Below, piece after piece: positions 1 to 9,729 of a DNA stretch of 64,000 bases. The notes under the pieces were generated by a model that saw nothing but the letters and a program-made list of their open reading frames with translations, was not told where the DNA came from and searched no databases. Made by a program: the position numbers and the translations under genes. Source of the DNA: Gautieria morchelliformis (Eukaryota > Basidiomycota > Agaricomycetes > Gomphales > Gomphaceae); the NCBI GenBank assembly GCA_015179125.1, contig WHVA01000505.1, positions 1 through 64,000 of the forward strand. The letters run 5' to 3'. Position 1 is the first letter of the stretch. Each line of letters begins with the position of its first letter.

Positions 1-84
1 AAGCGGAGCGGAGATGGAATCGGAACGGAAGCGGAGTCGGAAATGGGGTCGGAACTGGAAATGGAAAACAGGGTGTCCCCTGAC
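1..84. repeat. GGAA-rich low-complexity block
   Basis: The block is built from near-hexameric words of the type CGGAAn and TGGAAn and ends in a GGGTGTCCCCTGACA motif. The same arrangement in reverse complement occurs at about 27,410-27,500, so this is a dispersed repeat and not a gene. Related GGAA words recur at 59,190-59,350. It directly abuts the inverted-repeat minisatellite that follows. Confidence 0.6.
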
Positions 85-85
85 A

Positions 86-347
86 ATGACCATTTTGATT
101 ATCCTCCATACCCTACCTGGTGGACTATCCTCTATGCTACCCAGTACACTACCCTGTGTGCTACCCTGTATGCTACCCCATATGCTACCCCATACACTAC
201 CCTGTATGTTACCCGATGCACCGCCCTGTGTGCTACCCCATACCCTACCCTGTGCACTACCCTGTATGCTACCCAGTATGCTACCCTGTGCACTACCATA
301 TACACCACCCCTACGCTATCCCATAGGAGGATAATCATAATGGTTAT
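86..347. mobile_element. Minisatellite flanked by ~23-bp inverted repeats (MITE-like)
   Basis: The arm at 86-108 (reading ATGACCATTTTGATTATCC...) is a near-perfect inverted repeat of 325-347, about 20 of 23 positions. The left arm is also matched exactly, in reverse complement, by 57,355-57,377. Between the arms lies only the 12-bp minisatellite. Inverted arms that also occur elsewhere suggest the end of a non-autonomous transposon that captured or expanded a minisatellite. No target duplication could be assigned, so the mobile interpretation is an inference. Confidence 0.45.
109..322. repeat. 12-bp minisatellite, array 1
   Basis: About 17 degenerate units with consensus TACCCTGTATGC and variants such as TACCCCATATGC and TACCCTGTGCAC. 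Because 12 is a multiple of three, several frames stay open on both strands and give tetrapeptide repeats of the YPVC, LPCM, TLYA and RVAY types. These open frames follow from the repeat and are not evidence of genes. There is no canonical TTAGGG telomere sequence. Confidence 0.85.
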
Positions 348-883
348 GTAATACAGCATATATGAGTATATAATATATACTATAAGAGTATTAATAACAA
401 CATATAGGAATATAGTAGTATTTATAAGGAGAATAATAGATGTTATTAGATGATTCTGTATATTTTTAAACATCTCGAAGATATATATACATATGAGAGA
501 GTATTAGACTACAAGATAGAGTAACAGATACTTGGAGAGATACCTGTAACAGATATGAGTAGGAGTATTAGTATGACTAGTTATAATGAGAGAGTATTAG
601 ACTAGCATATGGAGTAATAGTAGTTGTGTATATATTTGTAATATATATGAGTAGTTATAATGATATAGTGTATATTAAAAGTGGGTAGAAAAAATAAGAA
701 GAGAGGTAAAAATTGGCATCGGTGTTCTCGTCGGTGGAGCCGCCGCTCGGGTCAGGACAAAAGAAAAATTATTTATATCCCAACAATAAGATTGGCATGT
801 ACTTTCGTCCTCTTCTTTGCTATAATTTGAGAATAAAATGGGTGAAGCTACAGGTAATAAAAAGTTGTGAGCATCCGCCATAT
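348..883. other. AT-rich spacer, no gene seen
   Basis: This is AT-rich DNA with many ATATAT words. The first part, up to about 430, is closely related to 57,378-57,445, so it belongs to the same dispersed repeat as the inverted arms. Short open frames at 675-919 have no recognisable domain and extend into the second minisatellite. Confidence 0.5.
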
Positions 884-1135
884 GCTACTCTGTACACTAC
901 CCTGTACACCACCCTGTAAGCTACCCTGTAAGCTACCCTGTACACTACCCTATAAGGTACCCTGTGGGCAACCCCGTACACTACCCTGTGGACTACCATG
1001 TAGGCTACCTGGTACGCTCCCCCGTAGGCTACCCTGTACGCTACCCCATACACTACCATGTACGCTACCCTGTATGCTACCTGGTACACTACTCTGTATA
1101 CTATCCCGTATGCTACATACACCACCCCATATGCT
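884..1135. repeat. 12-bp minisatellite, array 2
   Basis: A second array of the same TACCCTGTAYGC-type 12-mer, about 21 degenerate units, separated from array 1 by about 560 bp. Units carry CCTGTAAGC, CCTGTACAC and CCTGTGGGC variants. Unlike array 1 it has no inverted arms that I can see. Confidence 0.8.
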
Positions 1136-1719
1136 AAGGCCAAGTCACTGAAGAACAGCATTGAGAAGAATGGGACTGGCAGCGAATGCCACCGCCAGAT
1201 GCCCTGGTCAAACAGGACGTACGGTTCAGAAATGAACCACATGTGGAGCCGGTTGCCCCCACAAGCAACTGTAAGATGATCCAACAGATCATCAGGGAGC
1301 AAATCGCCTCAGAGCCAGACTCTGAGGCAATGACAGAGAGCTTAGAGCAGGAAGCCACCACCATGCACTGCCATACACCAGCCCTTGAGCTGCTAGCAAG
1401 GAATGCTGAAGATGCTGTGGCCCTGTATCACACTGCTCAGCAACCTGACAAGCAGCTCATGTATGCCATACAGGGAGTGTGACAAGCTCACACAGCCTAC
1501 ATCAGCAGGCTGTACGACGGGGGGCTGACAGGAGATACCCATCATGGACCTCCCCTGGAGCCCAGAGCGCCAGATGCTCCCAATCCTGACCCAGATTCGG
1601 GCCCAGGCCCGGTGAGAGCATACACCAGCCTCTATGCACTCTCTTTTTTGCCTCGTCAGATGCCTGCCATTCTCCCTAAACCACTCACAAACACACAAGG
1701 CCCCTGAAGGCCACCACAA
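1136..1719 (+). other. Spacer with one unassigned 98-codon open frame
   Basis: An open frame at 1,186-1,482 encodes a mildly acidic peptide (EPVAPTSNCKMIQQI near the start) with no domain I recognise. It could be the relic of a captured exon. There is no clear promoter or intron structure. The rest up to 1,719 holds nothing identifiable. Confidence 0.2.
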
Positions 1720-1936
1720 TTCAAATAAATTAAGAATAAAGTCAAATTTGAAATGTCACAGAATATATATGTATCTACAGGTTTTTGAGTGTATGGGTTG
1801 GCCAGAGAGAGCAGATAGCCACATAAGTTGCTGCATATTACTCTGCTAGTGGGTTTGTAATGGAATCTTGGCTATGATGCATTAGCTTGGATGTTGTCAT
1901 TAAGCCTCTGCCATTCTTCCAGATCCTACTGAACCA

Positions 1937-3733
1937 TTAACCAGTGCCTGAAAGAGATGCTAACTGCTCACCGGAGGTGATCTGCCTGGCCATTTCTACA
2001 TCTCCAGGACATCTAGTCATGTGAGCAAACTCATCCAACTCTATCCCAGCTGACCCAGCCTCTTCACGTGACTGCTGGCCTTCCTTATCAGCCACATTGT
2101 CCTCCCAATTCTCAGCATTAAGATCCTCTGGGCTCAAGGGAGGGTTTCCAAATTCAGCCACTACAGCCTTGTGAACACTTAGTCTAGCTGCTTGGAAGCT
2201 GGAGAATGAAAGAGTGGGTAATGAGGGGCTGTTAAGTCGACTGTGTCTCTCTTTGAGAGTTAGATGGAACCGGCAGATGATAATTGCTGATAAGCTGGTT
2301 ATTCCCTGTTAATACAATCATGTCTTTCTTCTTAAATTGGTGGGAAGTACCTGTTCTGAAGGTAGCCTAAGATTGCTTGAAGGCTTGGCTATATGCCATA
2401 AAGCAGCTGAAGTTAGCCATTTTTTTATCATGATCAATGCATTACATACCCTCAATACCTGAAATGTGAAAGAAGACTGATAAGCCCTCAAAGCTCAATG
2501 TCTTTATAAGTGACACAACCTCAGCTGTAACAGCAGCAGCCAAACTAATTGTAAGCACAAATCTAAATGTGAATCAACATATGCAATATCATAGGGATAA
2601 TATTCCATACCCATATCTGACAAAGCCTTACCTGTAGATTAGTGATATGTCCATAGATATAAGCAATATGTTGTATGCTCACCTTGCTGAATCATTAGAC
2701 TAATGAGGGATTTCTTATCCCAAATCTCACCTCTCTGCCAAAGCCTCAAGGTTTGAATTGAGCTCAGAATGGTTACAATCACCACTCCAGTGTCAAAAAG
2801 GATTACAGTAATATTGATGATGGTATCCACTGTGAAAGGTATTCAGAGACAAATCAGACAAATACAGACGCCTTGATCTTACACCTGAAGAATTTGTTAG
2901 TATAAACCTATACAGAAAGTCCTAGTCAGTACTGACAAAATCAATTTATTTAATTGTGAACTGGTAAGATTGCAGTTTTCCACAAAAGACTGGTACTATA
3001 TGCAGTGAAATGAATTTATGCTATTCATACAAAGTCTGCACAGGGACATACCACTCCAATGATAATAGCACAAAGCATAAGCAGCCCAAAGACACCTAAA
3101 ACTCTTTGATTCTGAGAGGAAATAGCATAGGTGCGAGCTAGCAGAAGGCCTAGATAATAAAATGTGTTGATCCTTCTACCTGATAAATATATGGGTATAA
3201 TTACACACCCTGTACACCAATCAGACAAGGAACTACTAAAGCATCAGCTACGTGAGCTAGAGTATTACATTTCCTTTGAATAGATGAGTCTCTAGGTTGC
3301 TATTTGATAAAGAATGCAAGTCATACTAGATACTCATTCCAATCAGTGAGGGTGTTACACATGCGAGCATTGTTGTAATATACCTCGAAGGACACAGCAA
3401 GTAAATCACCATATGTGACAACAAGGAACAAAACCATGGGCAGGTAACGAGCAAATAAATAGAGAATGCTGCCGATTTTGACGATCTTGCACCAAATGTG
3501 CTTGATCTCAGAGGGCAACGTGAGAAGAGTGTCGTAGATGAGCAGTGCTGTATAACAAGCTATGGAACTCATGGATTTAGATAGGAGATATGTACGCATA
3601 CCAAGCGCTGCGACGATGCTAGAGTTGACCGCAAAGCTACTTCAGGTAAGGTCTTCCACATCTTACGCAATGTAGTAAGCACGTACCCATCTGATAGCGC
3701 CTGGATTTCAGCCGAAGGGTCCGTCTGAGACAT
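1937..3733 (-). CDS. DUF6533-type multi-pass membrane protein, copy A
   Basis: The N-terminal coding part can be assembled: exon 1 3733-3687 (ATG), intron 3686-3637, exon 2 3636-3602, intron 3601-3560, exon 3 3559-3384, intron 3383-3300, exon 4 3299-3209, a 29-nt intron 3208-3180, exon 5 3179-3052. Phases agree at every junction. Exon 3 carries the DUF6533 signature YDTLLTLPSEIKHIW and a hydrophobic helix ending LFARYLPMVLFLVV. Exon 5 has RTYAISSQNQRVL followed by a membrane helix. Further coding blocks at 2639-2830 (VILFDTGVVIVTILSS, then a GTGAGC donor) and about 2,500-2,560 supply later helices, and 1937-2161 is an acidic cytoplasmic tail. Members are predicted 7-helix membrane proteins of unknown function in basidiomycetes. 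A one-base insertion relative to copy C near 2,835 puts copy A out of frame unless splicing differs, so it may be a pseudogene. Confidence 0.6.
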
Positions 3734-5204
3734 GATATAAGAAAGAAAATCTGGGATGCAGATGAGGGACTAAGTTATGCGTAGCGATGTGGGGATGGAG
3801 TAGCAGATCGCTCAAGGTGTATATATATGATTCTCGCCATGGGTGCTGCCAGGCCAACAGACATTCACAGCATTCTATCTCAGTGCCGAAGCACGGCTCA
3901 ATTTGCAAGGTGGGCGGATCTGATAGAAAAACGTCATGAAAAGAATTAATCCAAGGTCGAGCCATCAGATATAGTTATGCGCTCGGGCGAGAAATTGAGC
4001 TTTGGGTTCTAACTAGGAATTGGTTATTATTTCCGATTTGCCTGGGCGGAATGGTCTCCCAAGACCCATTCAAACTTGTCATGTAAGCACACTTGGCACT
4101 CGTTGACGACTCATAGTGCAGTGTCAGCGTAAAAACACACGACAACCAACTGCGACACAGCTCACTGATGTGAATTAAAATGATACATCTCTAGTGTGTT
4201 ACTTATGAAGATGGGAACACGAGGAAGGGAGATGATATGAGAGATCTAGGCTGTCCAGCTCATTGCCCAGAGTTTGCACGTGGCTATATTTCTATAGCGA
4301 TGCTGGATGATCTCGGAAGAGGTGTCAGTTCATGTCAATGTTGCTGGATATATCGACACGAGAAATTGCTCATTTGGGGGCTTGTTCTGCCCCACCGGGT
4401 GAGCAGTCGTATGAAGAGACCTCGAATTTCGTCATGACGCACAACGACATGGTAACCGCCATATTGTGCATTCGGTGTATCGGGTGTGACGGTGATGTAG
4501 AGCTGTGCTCGGTGGCCCAGCAAAGCCCAGGAAGCTATGCGACGTGTCTGCTATTTTATTTAGTATACTATTATTAGAATGACAACAGTGCGACCGAGCG
4601 AGAATAACGGTATTGGACGTCCGACAGGCTTTGCAGTCATTCGATAATCAGATCAGAACAAATTGTGCCTGTTGTGATCAAATCGTGTCAGCTGGCGTGG
4701 AAGACCGGTAACTGGTTGGCTCCAGAGTTAAATATAAGTAACATCCACATACACAGCACATCCCCGTCGAATTTCATAAAACCTGTTGACCGGAAGGAAG
4801 AAGAGTGCGGTCATCAAGAATACACCAAACAAAGACAAACATGCACACCGATTCAGCAGTTACAATGAGCGCAATGACACAGACACAGACACGGACACAA
4901 CCAACAAGCCCTGACGTCGGCATCGCCGTTGCTGTCATCCACATGTCGTCCTTCTAGTGCCTCGTCTTTCTCGGCATTAACACGCATTTTACCCGTCCAC
5001 TCCAAACTTCAGCTGACCTCCCCTCACATGACACTAACAGCCTCCCCTCCCAGGCTCCTTATCACCCACAGTCCTCTCCAGTGCACAGACATAACCTTCT
5101 CATGATGTTTCCGGCGTTTCTGCCAGTGGTGGGGTGTGTGTGTATGTGCCGGGTGTAGAAATGGCCGCAAGAGGAACGAGCGGAGTGTATGTATTTCCCT
5201 TTGC
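3734..5204. promoter_or_regulatory. Conserved bidirectional intergenic region, copy A
   Basis: About 1.4 kb between the start of the DUF6533 gene and the start of the GC-rich gene. Blocks shared with B, C, D and E include TAGTATACTATTATTAGAATGAC near 4,560, TGTGATCAAATCGTGTCAGC near 4,673 and AAATATAAGTAACAT near 4,730. Conservation over several diverged copies and the divergent gene arrangement suggest a shared promoter region, although the whole segment was duplicated and that alone also explains the similarity. Confidence 0.4.
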
Positions 5205-5211
5205 ATATAAA
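5205..5211 (+). promoter_or_regulatory. TATA box of GC-rich gene, copy A
   Basis: ATATAAA lies about 75 bp upstream of the start region of the GC-rich gene, preceded by a block (GGCCGCAAGAGGAACGAGCG) present in all four copies. Copy C keeps TATATAAA at 41,175-41,182. B has TATTAA and D has lost it (GCGTCTAAAC near 47,967). Confidence 0.5.
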
Positions 5212-5282
5212 CAGCCCGTGCATCCTGCACAACGCATTTACTACCTTCTCCACCACGTCTCGCCATCCATCCATCTGCCAGC

Positions 5283-6560
5283 ACGACCCAGACCCAGACA
5301 CAAACACGGACCCTGGAGCCGCGGATGGTACGTCCCGTTGCCCAGTCCCTTGTGTCGTTTACCGAGCGCCACTCGCTGCTCCCTAGACTCCACCCTCCCA
5401 CCCCTCACGTCCTGCCCCTCCCCCACACCCCGAAGCGCGCCCTTCCCACACGACCCGCACGCCCACCGCGACACAGGGGGCTTCCCCGACGAGGACGCGC
5501 GCTGCCCGTGCGAGGCCTGTGCGCGGGGCGAGCTCGAGAAGAATCGGCACCTGGAGCGTGATCGCGGCCGCCTGGTTCGGCGTGCGTTTTTCGGCGGCGG
5601 GGGCGGGGGCGGAGAAGGGGCACGCGCGCACTCAAAGGCGGGCGCACGTGCGATGACACCGACCCCCCAGACTGCCGGAGTACTTCAAGGCGGCGCCCGC
5701 GCGGTAGTTCAGACCCGCGGCCGAGCGCCAGGTTCATGTCGGCGGGAGCGCGTGCGCGCGATTGGCGCGGCGGGGTCTGGGGACGAGCCTCCACGAAGCG
5801 GCGCAGGGGCTGGGGCTGGGGTTGGGGCGGGAGAGCGCGACCGACGTCGATGTGTCTTGGCGACGCCGTGTCTCCCGCCCTGGGACCGCGTACGCAACTC
5901 ACGTGAGCACGTGCGCGTGTCGTCCCGCACAGCGCCGCACCCCCGTACACACACGCCGCCGCCGCCCAGGACAACTACAGCCGCACCCGCAACGCCACAC
6001 ACGCCCCGCAAGCCCCGCCCACCGCCGCCGCCGCCACTGCACCCTGACCCGCACCCTTACCCATACCGGTCCTCCTCCCAGAGCCCCCCAAACCCCGCCG
6101 CCGCACCCTTACTCGCACCCTTACCCATCGCGGCTCCCCTCCGAGAACCCCCCAAACCCCGCCACCGCCACGCGGTCAAATGCACGAGCCGCGCCTTCGT
6201 GCACCCGCCCATCACGCCACTCGGGAATGGGAACGGGAAAGAACCCGCGCCCAACGCTTACCCCACGCACATGCTCCTCGCCCCCGCCCCCGCCGCACGC
6301 GCACGGCTGCCTACCTGGGCTTGCCGCACGCCCCGCGCCCGCATGCACACCATGACCCGCCGCAGCACTCGAGCGCTAACGCTACCGCAAGCGCAAGCCA
6401 CACCACGCTGGCCTGCGCGCAGGGCTGTTACCGTCACGGGTCCTGGGGTGGGGCCTGGGGTGGAGCCTGGTGTGGGGGTGACGAGGCTGCTACCCGTGCG
6501 GTGGCATTAGGCGCATTTATTAAGGCTTGGGCGCGTGGGATACGTGGGTGTGTGGGTATG
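5283..6560 (+). pseudogene. GC-rich gene of unknown function, copy A
   Basis: Exon 1 starts where copies B and D have ATG, but here the codon is ACG (5283-5285), so the start appears lost. A 59-nt GT-AG intron follows (5328-5386, GTACGT donor, CGTTTACCG branch, CCCTAG acceptor), then a long exon whose conserved core reads HDPHAHRDTGGF, EDARCPCEACARGELEKN and onward. The Cys-rich CPCEAC stretch could bind metal. Downstream, a proline-, alanine- and arginine-rich tail runs through the CpG-rich part. Base composition changes abruptly from AT-moderate to very GC-rich at about 5,380. The same core occurs in copies B, C and D. I recognise no family. Confidence 0.35.
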
Positions 6561-6600
6561 AGGCATGCGGTATGCGCAAAGTTGTAGTTCCGAGTCAGAG

Positions 6601-6937
6601 TCGGTAGATCACTTTACCGCACTCGTTGTTTGCCACACGCCGAAGTACTGGGTTTGTTCTTGCCCGATCACGCCCGGGCCGCCACCGCCACATCTCGATG
6701 CGGATCGATCTCGCCCGATCTCCCAGCGCTAGTTGCGACCCGCTTAGATATTACACAATTCGAGCTCCTGACTCGGATCAGGGCGCCAGACTCCGCAACG
6801 GAGCCTGTAGACACAGCGCGCTGTTTCTTCTTTTGTAATGAGTACTGTAATTAGACCCGTCGTGCAATCATGCATCATGCGCATTGCGCACGGCCAGTGA
6901 TAATGCGCGGGAACTGGCATCCCTGCCAGAGTGGCAT
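6601..6937. other. Spacer, no gene seen
   Basis: Unassigned sequence between the end of unit A and the start of fragment E. Two short overlapping frames at 6,626-6,854 lack any domain and lie in CpG-containing DNA that does not recur in the window. Confidence 0.4.
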
Positions 6938-7402
6938 GTATGAAGATGAAGAAGCAGAAGGGATTATGACCTAAAAATGCAAGTTCAAACCCCTGAGTGT
7001 GCGCGTGGTTTTGACTCTATGGCGATGCTAGACAGATAGTCTCAGTAGAGGCACCATCTCATCGTCATGGGATATGGAAGCACGAGAAAGCTCCTAGTTC
7101 AGGGTGAAGACTGTTGGGTTAAGATGTGGGGCACAACGACATGATATCTGTGACATGGTGCATTTGATGTATCAGCTGTGTGGTGATGTAGAGCTGTTTC
7201 CGGTGGCCCGACTGACTCGGAAGATCAGGGGGAGAAGGGCGGAGATTAACTTAGTATGATATTATTAGAATGACGATGGCGAGAATATATTGGACTTCTG
7301 GCATGCTTTTGCAGTCATCCGATGATTTATATTGGAAAATTTTGTAGCTGTCGTGAATAAAAATGTCGCTGCTACGTTGGAACACACGTATGATACGGGG
7401 TA
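6938..7402. repeat. Segmental unit fragment E, left part
   Basis: A degenerate copy of the intergenic part of the unit (compare 4,280-4,670). Shared blocks are GCGATGCTAGACAGAT, GCACAACGACATG, GGTGATGTAGAGCTGT, TATGATATTATTAGAATGACGA and TTGTAGCTGTCGTGAA, in the same order. The copy is interrupted by the CACTA-like element and resumes at 9,361. Confidence 0.65.
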
Positions 7403-7719
7403 ACGCACCGCACTTTGAACCAAAAAATCTCCTTAAGAAATTTGAGTAAAACTCAAAATATCTTCTGAGTATTTGCCAAATATCTCCTATCGAGATATTT
7501 AGCTTATATGTGAGCCAATATTCCAAATATTATCCAAGTCTCGGCCGGGGATATATATGGACTTGTTATTTTTGCTTCAGTGCATAGTAGTGTAAGTAAT
7601 ATATATATCCTATACATAATTCTATGTTGCGCGTCATCACCCTCGACGCGTTGTTGACGCGTCACTGTTGCACAAAAAGTACGACGTGCCGACTGCTACA
7701 GTTGTGCCGTACCGTCAAC

Positions 7720-8384
7720 ATGCCATCCATATGTTCACGCATCCCTGCACCCTGCCACTGCACAGACTGCAGGGGGCACTTGCTCCAGATCCCTTGCACC
7801 CGTGAGCGTCACCTCAAGGCAGACGAGGTAAACCACGCACTTGAGCGCAAACGCCAAGCCGTGGCCCGCCAAGCTTTGAGAGACAAGCCTGCGATGAGAT
7901 ATTCTCCTTATGGTCGTGATATGGCCTCGATGCACGTGAGATCATCGGGGAACGCACGTCATGAGGCATCAATCACCACGATCGGCGGCTTTGACTTTGA
8001 GCAAGGCCAATCAGGTAAGGATAAGCCCAGAATAGGCGTCTTCGATGTTCCAGCAAGTGAGGGAGATGGAATGGATTGCTGGAGTCACGATATGCAGGAT
8101 ACGCGCAGCGAGAGCGAAGGTGAGCCTGGCCTACAGGAAAGCACAGCTCCTAGTGGGCCATCTCCATTGACGCAATGGCCACAGAGGCACATGGCAGTGC
8201 AGCTGACTCTGAGCTTTCATCTATGGCTGGGTCTCCGAGACCAACTGTGGACTTTTTTTCTGATGACTCGCTTTCTAGCTCTTTTGCTGGCGATCTTCCT
8301 GCTGGTTCTGACAATGACGACGACTCTGCTCGGTCAACTCACCGATTATCTCATCCATATGCTCCATACGTCCCTCGATCTTGA
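7720..8384 (+). pseudogene. N-terminal fragment of transposase-like protein
   Basis: Reading from the ATG at 7720, the product has an early Cys-His motif, PCHCTDCRGHLL followed by CTRERHLK, then an acidic and Ser-rich stretch. Agaricomycete transposon proteins of the tnp2/KDZ type often begin with a similar C-x-C-x2-C...H module, so I read it as the N-terminus of such a protein. The frame shifts near 8,175, where the acidic segment (SDDSLSSSFAGDLPAGSDN) continues in the next frame, and the homology ends by about 8,384. The catalytic core is missing. The assignment rests on motif resemblance. Confidence 0.35.
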
Positions 8385-8865
8385 CCAGGTCCTGTTCCTG
8401 GCTCTCCACGGTAGCGGCAAGTTCTTCATGGGCCGTTTGAAGAGTTTTTATTTGTTGCTGTATGTCCTCCCCAATGTTTATGGCCTTTTTGACGCGATTC
8501 TCAAGCGCCGGCAACGAAACCGACTCGAGGATATGACCATTCGACTTCATAGCGGCAACTGTAGCCTGCAGTTCTGTCAGCGCATCGGTAAGACTTTTCA
8601 TACCCGTTATTCCTTTGTTGCCTGCTAATACACCTTGCTGGACCCTCACAGACCCAGCCACTGACCCGGAGGAAGCACCAGCTAGGATCGGTGCTGGACG
8701 CATGAAAGTGCGTTTTGGTTTCGGTGAGATAGACCTATTCTCATCTTCAGCTGCTTCCTCTTCACCTCTATCTTTGTCCAGCTTTCTTTTCAATGACCTA
8801 GAAGCCGGATGCGGTGGGAAAATCGCGCCAGTACGGCGCGGCGTAGCAAACGGCTGTTTAGGCAT
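8275..8865 (-). CDS. Hypothetical coiled-coil protein, 196 aa
   Basis: An uninterrupted frame from ATG (8865) to a stop. The N-terminus is basic (TPRRTGAIFPPHPASRSLKR), followed by an acidic patch, PKPKRTF, and from about residue 85 a long heptad-type region (ALTELQATVAAMKSN, IGEDIQQQIKTLQTAHEELAATVESQEQDL) predicted to form a coiled coil. The last ~25 residues overlap the antisense of the plus-strand gene, so the C-terminus may be chimeric. It lies inside the CACTA-like element and is one of the few intact frames there. Function unknown. It could be an accessory protein of the element or a captured host exon. Confidence 0.5.
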   Translation of the reverse strand: MPKQPFATPRRTGAIFPPHPASRSLKRKLDKDRGEEEAAEDENRSISPKPKRTFMRPAPILAGASSGSVAGSVRVQQGVLAGNKGITGMKSLTDALTELQATVAAMKSNGHILESVSLPALENRVKKAINIGEDIQQQIKTLQTAHEELAATVESQEQDLVKIEGRMEHMDEIIGELTEQSRRHCQNQQEDRQQKS

Positions 8866-9360
8866 CAGGAAGAAGATAAATCACCCTTTCAACGATTAAG
8901 TCACACTAGGTAAGCTGTATTTACTTATATAGTTCTACTCATACCTTCTGCAGAAGGTACTAACCTTTTGAGACAACTCCACTCAACGTCCGCTGCGCAC
9001 ACGCACGTGCATGCCTTCATTCTCAGCTCTCCCTTCGTCTCAGATCCATGTGTATATTATTATTATTGCACACTGCAGGTGGCCAGTGCATCAGAACAAT
9101 TTATTTTATTTTACTTTTCATTGTCAAGCGATCAGCGGCTGGCGGCGGCCCCGCTAAATATTGTTTTACCGGAATTATATTAATAATAAATATATTGGGG
9201 CGATCCTTGGTTAATATGTAGCAGGAACGCGGTAAGAACGTCGACATTTAGCCAAGTATCGAGTCCGCGCTATTCGGTGAAAACGTTGAGGATATCCCGT
9301 AGATACTTAGAATATCATCTGGATTTCTAAGTCAGGTATTTAAAGCAAAGTGCGGTGACG

Positions 9361-9640
9361 TGGTGGGTGGTTGGATTCAATATCAAATATGACCAACACT
9401 TTTACACAGCACATTTCCATCGAATTTCGTAATGGTTTCCTTGCATTGCGCTATTGACCGGATACTGGTGATTCCTGAGCCAAGAGAGGTTTCGTCGTGT
9501 GTGGTCACATCCTGACCAGGATCTTGGCAAAGGCCCATCAAACTAACACAGATATGCACACCAACGCCCTGTCCATAGTTACAAGCAACATGACACAGAG
9601 CAGACAACATGACTTGACGACGTTGCATGGTGGGCATTTC
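9361..9640. repeat. Segmental unit fragment E, right part
   Basis: This resumes the unit sequence after the CACTA-like element. The string GGTTGGATTCAATATCAAATATGACCAACA matches the unit block GGTTGGCTCCAGAGTTAAATATAAGCAACA. Then come CACAGCAC, CGAATTTCGT, CCGGATACTG, GAGGTTTCGTCGT and TTGCATGGT, all in the order seen at 46,560-46,760. The LINE remnant adjoins at about 9,640. Confidence 0.6.
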
Positions 9641-9729
9641 GCAAGCATGTCGATGGTCACAGTGAGGGATTTGTTAACATTTTGTTGTCTAACTCGCAGT
9701 TGTTTGGCTCTATTGTTTTCGTCACTCAT
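9640..9729 (-). pseudogene. LINE ORF2 start, truncated
   Basis: The ATG at 9729 overlaps the ORF1 stop as ATGA, an arrangement used for termination-reinitiation in some non-LTR retrotransposons. The first residues (ENNRAKQLRVRQQNVNKSL) match the usual start of ORF2 in fungal Tad/I-type LINEs, just before the endonuclease. Only about 30 codons remain before unit-E sequence begins. The 3' part of the element is missing, which is unusual because LINEs normally lose their 5' ends. Confidence 0.55.

Larger units (their letters stand above)
1720..6600. repeat. Segmental unit, copy A
   Basis: First of three near-complete copies of a ~4.9 kb segment. The left edge is marked by a block containing CACAGAATATATATGT followed by GGGTTGGCCAGA, seen again at about 30,016 and 37,738. 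The right edge is marked by GGTATGCGCAAAG near 6,570, seen again near 42,548 in copy C. Order in the unit: DUF6533 gene (minus), conserved intergenic DNA, GC-rich gene (plus). Copies differ by many substitutions and small indels, so they are not very recent. Confidence 0.8.
7406..9357. mobile_element. CACTA-like DNA transposon, 1,952 bp
   Basis: The ends are perfect 12-bp inverted repeats: CACCGCACTTTG at 7406-7417 and CAAAGTGCGGTG at 9346-9357. They are flanked by a 3-bp target duplication, ACG, at 7403-7405 and 9358-9360. A 3-bp duplication and ends starting with CAC are typical of EnSpm/CACTA elements. The element splits unit fragment E, whose two halves align to a continuous region in units A-D. 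Subterminal AAATATC/GATATTT motifs lie inside both ends. It carries a plus-strand gene fragment and a minus-strand coiled-coil gene but no visible transposase core, so it is probably non-autonomous. Confidence 0.65.

Noticed and set aside
109-322. Telomeric or subtelomeric repeat
   Set aside because: The unit TACCCTGTATGC is not a known fungal telomere repeat, and the arrays are degenerate and internal.
14-473. Open frames over the first minisatellite on both strands
   Set aside because: They follow from a 12-bp repeat without stop codons and show no domain or start context.
820-1302. A 160-codon minus-strand frame over the second minisatellite
   Set aside because: Most of it is the RVAY-type translation of the repeat and the ends have no recognisable features.
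5405-6587. Many long frames on both strands in the GC-rich islands
   Set aside because: High GC makes stop codons rare. Only the frame with the conserved DPHAHRD core, intron and cross-copy agreement was kept.
6918-7000. tRNA-like A-box (TGCCAGAGTGG) and B-box (AGTTCAAACCC) spaced about 60 bp
   Set aside because: No acceptor stem pairs and no anticodon arm can be drawn. At most a decayed tRNA-derived SINE.
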